The position numbers were made by a program, and so were the translations under genes. Of a stretch of 64,000 bases of DNA, positions 45,673-56,921 are shown piece after piece. The first letter of the stretch is position 1. Every line of letters starts with the position of its first letter. The notes under the pieces are model-generated. The model saw nothing but the letters and a program-made list of their open reading frames with translations, was not told where the DNA came from and did not search any database. This DNA comes from Cercis canadensis (lineage: Eukaryota; Streptophyta; Magnoliopsida; Fabales; Fabaceae): positions 83,002 through 147,001 of the forward strand of contig QAOA01000378.1 in NCBI GenBank assembly GCA_003255065.1, in the 5' to 3' direction.

Positions 45673-47040
45673 GCTAGAGAGAACTGTGAAGACCTATGCC
45701 ACCAAAATAACCATGATTGCACAAAAATAAAAGGGCTCAAGATGGTTTCTTGAGAAATGATTACGCCCACCACAGCTATTTATAGAGTTAGAGTTGGTAT
45801 TCAATATTTAGTTAGCATACAAAAAAGTATTATTTTCTTTTAGACTTTTCTCACGAGGTATATATGTGATACCTTTGACATGGCAACATTAATCTTCATT
45901 GATGTGAAAGCATTTAATCTTAATCGTTTATTTTTTAATGGTCAAGATTAATTATTTTTTATATCAACGATTGTTTTACTACTACGTTAGGGAGATATCA
46001 CATACCTTCTTGATATGTTATGTTAGAATCACCATTTTCTTTTGAGATAATAAGAATAATAAAAGGTTTAAATATTTTCATATATGACAATACATGATTT
46101 GATAATTGAGTAAAATTCGTTTACACTATGGACCAAAATTAAACCATAATAAAAATATTAAAAAAATAATAGGTAGTATGATATTGGCCAAAATTATTGG
46201 ATGAATCTCACCGGAATCCCCTCTTAGAGAAGAGATAGCTTAGCCTCACTATATTCAAATTATGTATCAAATGTTCAGTACAAAAATTATTGGATGAATC
46301 TCATCGGAATCCCTCTTAGAGAAGAGATAGCTTAGCCTCACTATATTCAAATTATGTATCAAATGTTCAGTACTGTTTTAAGGAGTAAAATACTCCTTAT
46401 GTACATAATTCAAGTCGCTGGAGGATGGCTTGACAGACTTTTTCTTTTTCAAGTGGAAAGAAAATCAAAACGGAAGCTTCCCGCCTTAGAGTTTTTCCAA
46501 GATTCTTTTATAATATCAAAAAGGGATTTTTCACTATTAGTGGAGTCTAAAGTTTTAAAAGCACTTTAATCTATACCTTTTTGGTGATAAACACTTCACA
46601 AAAAGTTTTTTAATCATAATTGTGTTGGTATTAAATAATTTTTTTTATTATTAACTTAAATAAATATGATAATAAAATGATTGAACAAAGCATTCTTTGT
46701 GAAGAATCATGACCATTCATTTTATATCCCTTATGATTTTATGTAAAAAAAAAATGCATTTTGAAATGTAAACATAGTTTACATAGAAATGTTTAACTGG
46801 TTTAAAAACATTAATGTTTTAATTTTGGTTTGCTAAATATAAAATTATAAAATTTTAGTCACTTGTGTAAATGTTCTAATTTCCACTTCCAATGTACCAA
46901 ATAATAACTCTTAAAGAAAACATGTATATTGACATGGAAACAATTATTGACTCTATTTCTTAAAAAAAAACAATTATTTATTAATTAATACTTGTCAATT
47001 TTTGTTGTAGAAAATTTGCTTGACTTGTCAAAAGAAAATA
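45673..47040. other. AT-rich spacer with a 93-bp tandem duplication
   Basis: Beyond the truncated RLP 5' end no coding sequence is recognisable. The 46354-46569 frame is a chance one crossing the duplication. Confidence 0.5.
46190..46374. repeat. 93-bp tandem duplication
   Basis: Two copies, about 46190-46282 and 46283-46374, share ttattggatgaatctca and gagaagagatagcttagcct almost without change. Confidence 0.9.
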
Positions 47041-47104
47041 CTAGGTATTTCAAATCCCTATTCTCTATAACCCAGACTAAAAAATCTAGCTCTATTTATT
47101 TATG

Positions 47105-47138
<34 letters not shown>

Positions 47139-47275
47139 TTGCATAAGTAGATACACAGCAATTAGATGCACAATAAGACATTGAAAGTACAATCTATTTC
47201 TGCACACCCAAATCCCGTTTAGCCTATGTAGATATACACAGCAATTAGATGTACAATAAGACATTCTTTTGGGAG
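47040..47275 (+). repeat. Dispersed repeat, copy 1 (shared with 56.1-56.4 kb)
   Basis: The block aaatccctattctctata, ctaaaaaatctagctctatt, an (AT)n microsatellite (47108-47136), then agattgcataagtagataca and gcacaataagacatt recurs in the same order at 56095-56370. The second half is duplicated inside each copy. The first part looks like the 3' half of a tRNA-derived SINE ending tatgaca plus A/AT-rich tail. Confidence 0.6.
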
Positions 47276-49140
47276 GGCCATCTATAAAATGGTAATAGAA
47301 AGATCAGTGAAACTCCAACTTCCCTCAACGAAAAATAATGCCAAGCCAAAACAAGGACTCTTAGATAGTGACTGCACAGACCACAATGTCCCTTCCAAAG
47401 ACAAATCATCTTGAAATGCTGTTTCAGGATAGTCAAATTTGTTTCTACTGATCAATAACCAATAATTAAGAAGTTTAAATTCTTTGTTTTGGATGTTAGA
47501 GATGAAAAATAAAAAAAATCAAGTTCAAACAGAGGAAAGTTGAGTTTACCCCCTCATGAATTTTGAATTGAAAAGAAATGTCCAGATACATGGACAGTGG
47601 AGATTGAGTCTGGCAATTCTGGCTGTGATATTGCTCTGAAGTCCGCTACCAAATAAAGAGCAGAAGTTGAATCTTCAAGACTTAGACTCTCTTTTTTTTT
47701 TTTTTTTTTTNTTTTTTTTTTTTTTTTTGGTGCTACTTTAATCTGCTTCTTCCTCCAACCCAATTTCTTCTTTTATAGCTACTTTTTTCAATTGATGTTG
47801 ACAAAAAAGACTTTTGTCTGGGCTGTTGCCGTGCTTCGAAAGTAATTCAATTACCTATCCAAATGACATTTTCACTTGACTTGGAAGTTTTATGATATGT
47901 CCCCTATATGTCTCCTTTGCAGCTTAGCTGTCAATTAAACTGAAGAGAAGCACCATTAGATTTCTAGTTGATGTAGATTAATGACCTTTGGTCCTCACTG
48001 CCAGTAACTCCAAGCATGCATGATATATTCATTTCCTGGAAACCATATTCGCGTTATTTTGAAGTTTAACTTTATTCAATACAAAGTAATTTTACTTGAC
48101 TTTTACCGGCCAAGAGAATACAATTTATGTAAACTGAACCTACCAAAAAACTTTACACATTTTATATGTGAGAGATGATAAGCACAAACCCGGAATAGTT
48201 ACAAAACAAAAAATTAAGAACCAGACTAGGTGAACTGGTGAAGCAATAAAACCCATTGCATCTCAATGCTCTCTTAATTCATCCACAATTTCAGCACATC
48301 TACGTTCATGACATGTAATAGACTATTGCATTGCAACATGAAAAGAGAGCATCATTCTAAAATGTTGAGTATTTTCTCTTACCTTAAACTCAATTCTGAA
48401 AAGAATGAATTACATATACCTATATGAGGGAGCACACAATTAAGTAGATCTCCCTTCTAGTCACAAATTAAATAGGTATTTGTTCTTGCTCTCAGTTTTT
48501 AATAGATCTATTTTTGCTTTACTACTATAATATTCACTTAACCAGTAAAGTTTGTCAAGTATGGCTTAATATAATAAGATTTGGAAGAGAACTTTTAAGT
48601 GGACTACACCATAAAACAGGAAAGAACAATAATAATTGGAGCAAGTTGTAGGCACTTCACCTTGTATACGAATAATTGACCTTGTCATTAGCTTTTAAAT
48701 ACATGCATTGAATGACAGAAGAGAAAGAAAAAGTGATCCTATATTTTTTTAATTTATTTTACTTGTTGAATTTTATCTTAATTGGACTAGCATAGTAAGT
48801 AATTTTATATAAAACTTTAGATTAATAATTGTTAAATATATTCTCGAGAATGTTATAACCTATCGTGATCAATTATGTTATTGAATTTTACTTAAGAATT
48901 TAAATCCTATGTTGACTACTCTGAAGTGTGGTCCTTGTATATGGGCTAACTATAATATGTAGTGTTGTGAGAAAATAGAATACAAATGTACCTTATCGTC
49001 TGATAAGTAATACAGTGTAAGTGAAGTATCATCCCACGAAGATTGAAGTTATTAAATACCGAAATTGATTTTAGCCACCATCAGTTCTTCACTAACTTTT
49101 TGTTATGGTTAATTTCTAATTTTGGGTACATTATCATGAC
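47276..49140. other. Gene-poor AT-rich stretch
   Basis: No gene, RNA or defined transposon was recognised. The lysine-rich minus frame at 47554-47763 is the poly(T) run around the N at 47711 read in reverse. Confidence 0.5.
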
Positions 49141-49206
49141 TCATGAGGACGGGATGAATGGTGACCAGAGACCTTATGGGCTATTTTTCAATTGTTATTG
49201 ACGAAA

Positions 49207-49342
49207 GACTTTCAATTCTTATTACCCTACATGTACCTAATTCACCTGACCTTGAAAACCTGACTCTATATATGTATAGACTTTCAACTCTTATTTCCCT
49301 ACATGTACGTAATTCACCTAACCTTGAAAATCTGACTAGATT
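49207..49342 (+). repeat. 72-bp tandem duplication ending in poly(T)
   Basis: Copies at 49207 and 49279 both read gactttcaa, ccctacatgtac and aattcacct in order. The second ends in a poly(T) run with an N at 49364. Confidence 0.8.
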
Positions 49343-49439
49343 TTTTTTTTTTTTTTTTTTTTANTTTTGTAGATATTACCCAGCAATATATGTGCCTTAC
49401 AACCCACATGATATACATAGTCTTCGTTGAAAATTATAT

Positions 49440-50093
49440 CATTATACTTTTCAATTTAACTTGATAAAGTAAGTTTAGGAAATTACGTTACACTAATTTG
49501 CTTATTTGGGTGTTGAACTACGTGCGTTGACAGGGGCTTATGTATTAAAGAAATGTTATTCACACATATAAAATCTATACTATATCATACACTCAAGTTT
49601 CAATTCAATTTACACTTTACAATTTTAATGGACCCCACTCAAATTTTTATCTTTTTGAAAAACCAAAATTTGAATTGAGAGCTTAGAGTGTATGGAATGT
49701 TAAGAATTTGAGGTGTATGAGTAACAATTCTCTTACATTTAAGATTACATTGACATGACTGAAGAATTAAGCCTGAAAGCACCCCTTTTGTAATTTTGTT
49801 GTAAATCATTGGCAGATAGCATTAATGTTAATTGGACAACAATATTATTCGATCAAACTTTTTTGCGCTATTCACTTCTACTTGATCAAATTTATAGGTT
49901 TTCCCTATCCATTTGGAATAGGGGAATCCTGGATTCCTTCATGAAACAATTGTTCGTGCTAAAGTTTTTGTAGTCATGAATGAAAATTTATTTTCTAATA
50001 CGACGTGAGAACTAATTGATATAGAACGTATTTTTAATTTTTAAAATTTCCTATAAGCATATTCATAAGCTTTCATAATAGTTTTTCTGAACT
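49440..50093. other. AT-rich spacer before the telomere-like tract
   Basis: No coding potential or repeat element was recognised. Confidence 0.4.
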
Positions 50094-51497
50094 GGTGTTT
50101 AGGTTTTAGGGTATATAGGATCTGGGGCGGGGATGGGGATTAGGATTTATAGTTTAGGTTATAGGTTTAGTTTGGGGCTAGGTTTAGGATATATGGATCC
50201 AGGGGGTTTAGGATTAGGATCTATAGTGAGAGTTTAATGTCTTTAGGAAAGGTTTTAGGGTTTATATTCTAGGAGTCTAGGGCTTAGGTTATGTTTACTC
50301 TTAGGATCTATAGGTACTAGGTTTAGGATATATAGATCTTTGGGGGGCTTAAGTTCTAGTTTGGACTTTACGTTTTTAGGGGGTTTAAGGATCTGGATAT
50401 AGGGCTTATAGGATCTAGGCTTGGGATAAGAGTTTAGGCTTTAAGTTCTAGTCTAGATAGAGGGTTTAGGTTCAGGTTCTAGGATAAGAGTTTAGGGTTT
50501 ATGTGTAGGTTTTAGGGCCTAGAGTCTAGGGTCTTTAGGAACTAGTCTCTATCTTTTTTATGGTTTAGGTTTTAGGCTAGGATTAAGGTCTAGCTAGACG
50601 TTCTAGGGTGGGTCTGGATATAGGGTAGGTCTGGATGTAGGATAGGTTCGAAGTTTAGGCTTAGGGTCTAGGTAAAGGGCAAGTTCTTTAGGCTTAGGTA
50701 TTACAGGAAGTGTTCAGGTTCAGGTTCTTGGGTTTAGGAACTAGCTAGTGTCTTGGTTCTAAGAGTTTAGGCTTTGTGTTCTAGTCTAGATATAAGGTTT
50801 AGGGTGAGAGTTTAAGATTTATATTCTAGGTTTTAGGGTTTATGTGTTAGGGCTTAGAGTCTATGGGGCTTAGGGTGGAAGTTCTAACATATGTAGAGTG
50901 TCTTAGGTTAGGGTTTAAGTTTTAGGGTAGGCTCTATAGGATCTATAGAGTGTTTTAGGCTAGGATTAGGGTCTAGTTCTAGAGTGGGTCTAGATATAGG
51001 GCTCAGGATCTAAGGGGCTTAGGGTCTTTAAAGATGTGGTGTTCAAGTTCTAGGATTCTAGGTGTTTAGAGTTTAAGGTTCTAAGGGCTTGGGGTCTTTA
51101 TGAACTAATGTTTGGTAAAGGGCTAGGAGCTTTAGGGTAAGAGTGTTTAAAGGTTTTAGGCTAAAATATAGGGTTTAGGATTTAGAGTTTAAGCTTAAGG
51201 TCTATATCTAGTGTTTAGGTTTTAAGTTCTATGGTGGATTTTAAGAATTGTTTCACGTCTAGATATAGGGCTTATAATTTAGGTTGTAGGAGAGTCTTAA
51301 GATATATAGATCTAGTTTATTTAAGTTTTAAGTTCTAGGTCTAGATCTATGGTTCGGGCTTAGGGTTTATAGGAACTAAGAAAATAGGGTTTAGGTTGTA
51401 AAGGTTCTAAGAGCTAGTGTTAAGCTTAGGGACGTATCTAGGTTTTGTAGTTTGGGGTTTAGGGTTATCTTATATAGGTTCTAGAAGGGTCTCAGGA
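50094..51497 (+). repeat. Degenerate telomere-like tract (TTTAGGG-related), about 1.4 kb
   Basis: For 1.4 kb the plus strand is a chain of short words related to the plant telomere repeat TTTAGGG: tttaggttttaggg, gtttagggttta, ggtttaggat, tctagggtt and taggtttagg. They are mixed with ctagg/tatagg variants. The strand is strongly G/T-rich and C-poor, and no heptamer runs perfectly for long. Boundaries are sharp on both sides (about 50093 and 51497). No protein frame of note crosses it. Confidence 0.85.
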
Positions 51498-51499
51498 CA

Positions 51500-52428
51500 T
51501 TACACCATATACTCTACTTCCTGATCTTTGTCAATACTGGAAATAGCTACATATTGACTACATAAAATGCAACGGAACAGTAAGCAACCATCTAACCCAT
51601 ATCGGTTACGAAGTAATCCTTAAAGCTTATGATGATTCATGCCTAAGAATGCCATGGTAATCAGCTTAAACAATATGGTCAGACAAGAAACATGTGATAC
51701 TGGCTGCCAGGAAATTAGCAAAAACCTTTCATCTTGCAGTTTAGCCATACACGTCAATGCTACCTGAAGAAAATATCATAGAAGAGAATAAAACCATAAT
51801 AATTGGAAGCAAGAAATATACAAAAAGAGAAAGAAGTGCACCTCAACAATCTGACTCTGAGACCAGACAGTCAACAAATGGAGTTGTGCAGCCATCGCAG
51901 CAACTGTTGAATTGTCTCTCTTATCTCATTTAACTCAACTTCACCACCCACTTGGGGATAAGCAAAATTAAATTTCTGAAAAAATAAATTATATTTGAAA
52001 TTTCATAAATGCATTAACCCAAAAAGGAAATGAAATTCTACAATCTCAGAAACACATCATAGAAACCAATAAATCCAATAATGGATTACTGATATCTAAT
52101 AAGTAAATCAACCTGCCAAAGCTTGTCATGTAAGGAAGCCAGGTCAATTAGCTGGTCACCTCGCTCTTACCAGAATTTGTAGGATTACCAAGTATGTCTT
52201 TTGCCAAAAGATACAAGCCACGAAGACGAAAATACTCAAGGGCTAGAACCTTCGACAAATTATATTCCACACTTTTTGAAAAATTGAAACTCACACCCAC
52301 ACAAATATGGTATGCTTTAAGGAGTACTATCTCACCAGCAAGTCATAGTTCATACTAGTCAAAACATTCGAGAGCTTAGAAGTAGAATCTGGAAATCGAA
52401 AGTGGATGATTTCAAGCAATTCCAACAC
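51500..52428 (-). pseudogene. NUP205: NUP205 (nuclear pore inner-ring nucleoporin) pseudogene fragment
   Basis: Minus-strand exon-like blocks still flanked by splice sites match the plant NUP205 order. 52428-52336 reads VLELLEIIHFRFPDSTSKLS and ends MNYDLL. 52249-52113 reads DILGNPTNSGK then, in another frame, RGDQLIDLASLHDKLWQ. 51975-51842 reads GEVELNEIRETIQQLLRW then, in another frame, AAQLHLLTVWSQSQIVEV. The block below 51763 reads VALTCMAKLQDERFL. Frame changes and deletions (for example the loss between RW and AAQL) make it non-functional. It is a small part of a protein of about 1,800 residues. The assignment is from memory of the family and no search was run. Confidence 0.75.
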
Positions 52429-52429
52429 C

Positions 52430-53734
52430 TGAATTTCAAAGAATATAAAATTGTGAAAGAGGACACCACAAGTAATAACCAAGGATTATAACAGCACTAG
52501 TGGTTCTGATGGAAAAATTCTAAATGAAAAAGGAAGATAACAAGAACATATTTATAATATAAATTGCAGGTGACCCATCAAACCTTATTACATGCAGTTC
52601 ATGACCCATAATCGTTTCACTCATTTACAGCTGCTGCTGCAACTGGGGCAAACTTCATTATCAGCAATGTGTCAAAATGTAACACTTTCCCCATATCAGG
52701 TATGACTATCAGCCATACATGAGCCTCACCACAAAAAATCCAGTGATGAAAATTCATAAAGGGAACACGTAGGAAATTTTGGCAGGCTGATGCCACATAG
52801 ATTGCAATTATAACAATAAGCAGTATAAAATTCATGACATGCATGTGATCTCTTTGTGCATAAAAGTAAAGGAACCATGAAATGTTCAGTGACTAATGAT
52901 AGTTTTCTCTAAACATAAAGAGAATATACATCATCATATATAAATATCATCAATTGAATCTTAAAACATATGATTTTCACATACCTGAAGCACAACCAGT
53001 ATAAATGGTTTCTCTTCATTGTCCCTTCACTTTCAAGTGCACCACTTTCTGATAGATGTTGTGTTTTAAGGGTGTGTATGGACAAAGAGAGAACTTATTT
53101 ACATGTAACCTAACTTTCATTTGGTGTGTTCATCAAGCATCAAAATAGATAGATAAAATTTATTCATAACATAATTAATTTCTTAATTAAATCACCATAA
53201 TATCATGATATATAACAACTCATAATTTAATCACCATCATATCATATAACTGTTCCACGATTCAAAGTTCAAGCATCATTATTTTAGGAAATCGATTATA
53301 TTAATATCACCCTAAAATCAAGCCACCAAGAAATAGTTCTTAAGAGCACTATCTTACAACTAACATTACCTTACTCTTATTGACACTGTTCACATGAGAA
53401 CATTTTCAGCACTATTTTTAAGAGAAAATTAAGACATGCTCGGGCCTGCAATGGTTTCATCAATAATTTGTCCAAAAAGATAAGAAAGAATTGTCTGACA
53501 ATGTGACCTTCGAGTAAATTTATATTCTTCCATATTTTTTAATTAAAAAATCTAACTATATCTATCTTATGACAAATAAAAAATAATTCTTTAACTAGAT
53601 TTAGAAGTCTTCATTAGCAAAAATAAAAAAAAAAAAAAAAATTTACAAGTCTTAAGAAACAAATATGTTTACTAAGTTCACTTATAGTAAATTTTCTTTT
53701 ATTCATTTATGGTCCAAAACAATAAATTATGATT
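52430..53734. other. AT-rich spacer
   Basis: A minus frame at 52700-52617 (LHFDTLLIMKFAPVAAAAVN) and a short stretch near 53040-52985 with a donor-like end could be further gene debris, but neither could be assigned. The rest is AT-rich. Confidence 0.35.
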
Positions 53735-53815
53735 TTTTTTTTTTTTTTTTTTTATGACAATATAAAAGTTCAAAACTATCTAAGCTCCTCACTACTAAAC
53801 TATACCTGGTGGCTT
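53732..53815 (-). mobile_element. Truncated SINE-like element, minus strand
   Basis: On the minus strand an A-box-like tatagtttagtagtgagg is followed by ttttgaactttt, tatattgtcat and a poly(A) run (poly(T) at 53733-53753 on plus). The end resembles the tatgaca-poly(A) ends of the blocks at 47.1 and 56.1 kb. Confidence 0.4.
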
Positions 53816-53826
53816 AATTATGAATT

Positions 53827-54162
53827 GAGTAAAACCCTTTTTTAGTCCCTGAAAGATTGGGGTGGTGACACTTTAGTCCATGAAAGATTTTTACCGACAC
53901 TTTATTCCTTGAAAGATAATTCCGTCAATCATTTTAGTCCACTGCTTGTGTTTGTTAATAGAGCTTAATGGAAAATGCCACGTGGCACGTTAAGTGCTGA
54001 TGTGACCGTTAAGTGATAACGTGACACCTTTAAAAACAATTATCTCTCTCTCTTCCCCTCCTCTCTCATTTCTCTCTCTCGCTCTTCCCTGTCTCTCTCA
54101 TCTCTCTCTCTCTTCCCCTCCTCTCTCATTTCTCTATCTTGCTCTTCCCTGTCTCTCTCTTT
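53827..54162 (+). repeat. Left terminal inverted repeat of the MULE
   Basis: The outer 230 bp match the reverse complement of 55770-55995. The inner 54042-54162 is a CT-rich repeat (tctctctctcttcccctcct twice) matching the GA-rich 55697-55788. The in-frame reading of the CT-rich part is low complexity, not a gene. Confidence 0.8.
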
Positions 54163-54413
54163 ATTTATCAACTGCCACGACCCAAAGCCAGTGGGGAGTT
54201 TGAAGCTCACGTCTACATGTGGCGCTCTGGTTGTTACTCTGGGTCCAGTTTTGCACCTCTTCGTCCATGCGACCAAAACTGTGCTCCATATATAGTTAAC
54301 AGTAACACAGAGCACCATAAGTTTTTTTTTTTTAAAAAAAAAAAATCCTTACTAGCTAGCTCACTCTATTTGGTGGAAATGGAATATTTACATAGTATTT
54401 TGCTGCGTTATGT

Positions 54414-54950
54414 TTATATGCTTAACTTGGCTGGAATAAGAGGCAAATCAACCTCGTCACACCACTCCACATACCTTGTCTCAAAATATGAACTCTTAGT
54501 CTCGTTTGGCCAATAACTCACCCAAACTTCCCCATCTATCCTCCACTTTAACGCGCTTCCTTCCATCTCCTTGCTCACCCTCCACTCTACTTCCTCTCCA
54601 TATTCATCTCCACCAAGCACCACTCCCCCGGTTTTCGTAAACGGTCTATTTGCTCCTGCGTATCTCCTCCTCAAACCATGAACCGGCTCATCACCGCTTT
54701 GGTTCGCCGCCTTCCACGTCGCCACTTCAATACTCATCGCGTTACCATACAAAACCACGTCGAAAATCACTGCATTCGTTCTGTGTCTTGGTCCATTCTC
54801 CAGTTCCTCGTTCGCGACCTCGTTGATGTCCTCGTCGCTGCTTTCACGTTCGAAACCTTCAATTTTCCAAAGCTACCCTTGACAATCTTCTCCAACTCCA
54901 CTTCTCTCTCCTTATTTTCCGTGGACCTATGCAAGCTTAGATTGACCCGC
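54414..54950 (-). pseudogene. Captured gene fragment 1 in the MULE (family not recognised)
   Basis: A 118-codon minus frame (54770-54414) contains VHGLRRRYAGANRPFTKTGG, VVLGGDEYGEEVEWRVSKE, WRIDGEVWVSYWPNETKSSY and FETRYVEWCDEVDLPLIP. Upstream the same register continues to about 54900 with an acidic segment (ESSDEDINEVANEELENG), joined to other sequence by an apparent frame change. Codon-like composition and hydrophilic/aromatic balance look like real protein rather than noise. I do not recognise the family. Expression or function inside the element is unknown. Confidence 0.6.
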
Positions 54951-55061
54951 CGAGTTACATATATATACCCCTTACTGAGTTGACCCACCGAGTTTACATA
55001 TACCCCATGCATGCAATAGTTTTCCACATACCAACTCATCCTCTTCACGTACCAGCTCTCC

Positions 55062-55397
55062 CATGCATGCAATGATTCTCTTCTGCCAAAACTAAAGCAC
55101 TGTCTTTCTCTTTCCGTTCAATACTTCCTCCCTCTCGCTGGCAACCTCACATGGCCCCATTGCTCTCATAAACCCATCATCTCATATGTCCTCGGCGACG
55201 CCGTCATGCTCACCATAGCCAAGTTTGACGCCGATTTCAATCATCTCTCAGGAAATGATTTTTCTGAAGCATCAGAAAGCCACCATCTTATACCCCACTT
55301 GACCATATCACAAGAAAAAGCTGCAATCTTGGCCCTGCTACGGGCAGCTTTCTTGGCTATTATTGCTAAAGAACTTTGCTTTTTGGCTTGTACCTAA
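55062..55397 (+). pseudogene. Captured gene fragment 2 in the MULE: BAHD acyltransferase N-terminal piece
   Basis: The plus frame reads DSLLPKLKHCLSLSVQYFLP, LAGNLTWPHCSHKPIISYV, GDAVMLTIAKFDADFNHLSG and SEASESHHLIPHLTIS. This is the N-terminal region of BAHD acyl-CoA transferases of the flavonoid-glycoside malonyltransferase type (LPxLKxSLSxTLxxFxPLAGNL). The HXXXD and DFGWG motifs are absent because the fragment stops before them, so no enzyme activity is possible. The frame then runs into unrelated codons to a stop near 55397. Confidence 0.8.
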
Positions 55398-55696
55398 ACT
55401 GTGGGTAATCTGTTGTTGCTTTTTGGCTTGACCCAGTCCGAGTTGCATGACTCAATCTGAGTTATGTGTGCCCTGAGTCACATATTCTAGTGTTTGAAGT
55501 GGCTTTCTCAAGAAGAGCTCTCCATTTCTTTGTTGGTTTGTTAATATGTTGGTGTTTATTTTTTCAAGATATGCAGCTACATGGTAAAGGTCATGAACTT
55601 CTAGATAGAAAGTTACTCCTTATATGGTCCAATATCAAATAGTGGCTTTGTGCTCTGTGTTTTTGCGGATACACATCCTTTGCAGGTTTGTTTCCA

Positions 55697-55995
55697 TGAG
55701 AGAGAGAGAAATGAGAGAGGAGGGGAAGAGAGAGAGAGAGAAATGAGAGATACGGGGAAGAGAGAGAAAAATGAAAGAGAGAATTTTTTTTAAGTTGTCA
55801 CGTCATCACTTAACGATCATGTCAGAACTTAACGTGCCACGTGGTGTTTTCCATTAAGCCCCACTAACAGACACAAGCGGCGGACTAAAATGGCTTACGG
55901 AACTATCTTTTAGGGACCAAAGTGTCGGTAAAAATTTTTCAATGACTAAAGCGTCACCGCTCCTATTTTTCAGGGACCAAAAATGAGTTTTACTC
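55697..55995 (-). repeat. Right terminal inverted repeat of the MULE
   Basis: The GA-rich block 55697-55788 and the outer part to 55995 are the reverse complement of the left end. The outermost nine bases, GTTTTACTC, are complementary to GAGTAAAAC at 53827. Confidence 0.8.
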
Positions 55996-56400
55996 TTATA
56001 AATTTATAGTTTACTATAAAGTAATATAGATTGTATAAGTACACATATAACACAATTAATCCATATATCTATTAAAAAAGTTGTAATTCTATGTTCGAAT
56101 CCCTGTTCTCTATCCGACTAAAAAATCTAGCTCTATCTATATGACAAAAAAAAATATAGATTGCATAAGTAGATACACAACAATTAGGTGCACAATAAGA
56201 CATTCAAAGTACAATCTATTTCTGCTCACCCAAATGGCCAAATCCCGTTTTGCCTAAGTAGATATAAACAGCAATTAGATGCACAATAAGCAATTTTTTA
56301 TTTTTATTTTTTAACGCTGCATAATAAGAGATTCAAAGTACAATCTATCTCCGCTAACCCAAATCCGTTTTTCTACCCCAGAGTTAAATGGGCTTCTTGG
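55996..56400 (+). repeat. Dispersed repeat, copy 2 (shared with 47.0-47.3 kb)
   Basis: From about 56085, gttcgaatccctgttctcta (a pol-III B-box-like start), ctaaaaaatctagctctatc, tatatgac plus A-run, then agattgcataagtagataca, ttaggtgcacaataagacat and their second round repeat the order seen at 47040-47275. The first 70 bp look like a SINE 3' half. Confidence 0.6.
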
Positions 56401-56695
56401 CCCATAAATATGGGCCCCCACGTTTAACATTTTTGGGCCACTTAGTTGGATTTTTTTCTTTACCCGAAACCAAATAAATCAGTGAAATACACGCTCCAAG
56501 CCTCCAACTACCGTCCACAAAAAACCAAAACCACCACCACCACCGAAAGCAACACTTTTGTTCGTACTTGATGTTTTCCGAAGAAACCAAAGGTTGTCTT
56601 GTCTTCGTTGTTATCAAGGAACGGTCACCCGCTTTAGTTTTTTTGCCTCTCTGATCTGATGCCGTCGCAGAATTAAGGTACGCGTTCATGCTCTT
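56400..56695 (+). promoter_or_regulatory. Promoter/first-exon-like block without an assigned gene
   Basis: The block is less AT-rich than its flanks, with an (ACC)n-like stretch (56530-56541), and ends ccgtcgcagaattaag followed by gtacgcg, a plausible splice donor at 56679. It could be the leader exon of a plus-strand gene whose coding exons lie beyond the window, but no downstream exon was found. The minus-strand frame at 56384-56689 is antisense and not recognisable. Confidence 0.3.
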
Positions 56696-56921
56696 TCTCT
56701 TCTCTCTCCCTCAATAGAAGTTAGATCGCACTAGATTTTCTGATCAGCAATAGATATATAGAAGGATTTTTTAGTTTTATATTCAGAAATTACAGTTTTT
56801 GATCTTTCTTGCGTGTGTGATCTATTTTTCAGTTTCGTTGGATGGTTAAATTAACATTAATTAAGCTCGGTTCGATATAAAATCAATATGTAGAATTTAA
56901 ATTTACCATTTTCACACCAAC

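Larger units (their letters stand above)
53827..55995. mobile_element. Pack-MULE-like transposon, 2.17 kb, long TIRs and 9-bp target duplication
   Basis: The termini are long inverted repeats starting GAGTAAAAC (53827 inward, and its complement ending 55995). They extend about 300 bp and include tttagtccctgaaagat, ttaccgacacttt, gccacgtggcacgttaag and a CT/GA-rich block. Flanking nonamers are TTATGAATT (53818-53826) and TTATAAATT (55996-56004), one mismatch apart, as expected of a Mutator-like 9-bp target duplication. No transposase is present. The interior holds two gene fragments on opposite strands (54414-54950 minus and 55062-55310 plus), which is the Pack-MULE pattern. Confidence 0.8.

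Noticed and set aside
45776-45785. TATA-like ctataaatag on minus strand ahead of the RLP pseudogene
   Set aside because: The pseudogene is truncated mid-LRR, so a promoter directly at this point is implausible.
47554-47763. Lysine-rich 69-codon minus-strand frame
   Set aside because: It is the poly(T) run around the N at 47711 read in reverse; flanking codons match nothing.
54021-54203. Leu/Ser/Pro-rich plus-strand frame (and its Arg/Glu-rich shadow)
   Set aside because: It is the CT-rich repeat of the MULE left TIR translated in several frames.
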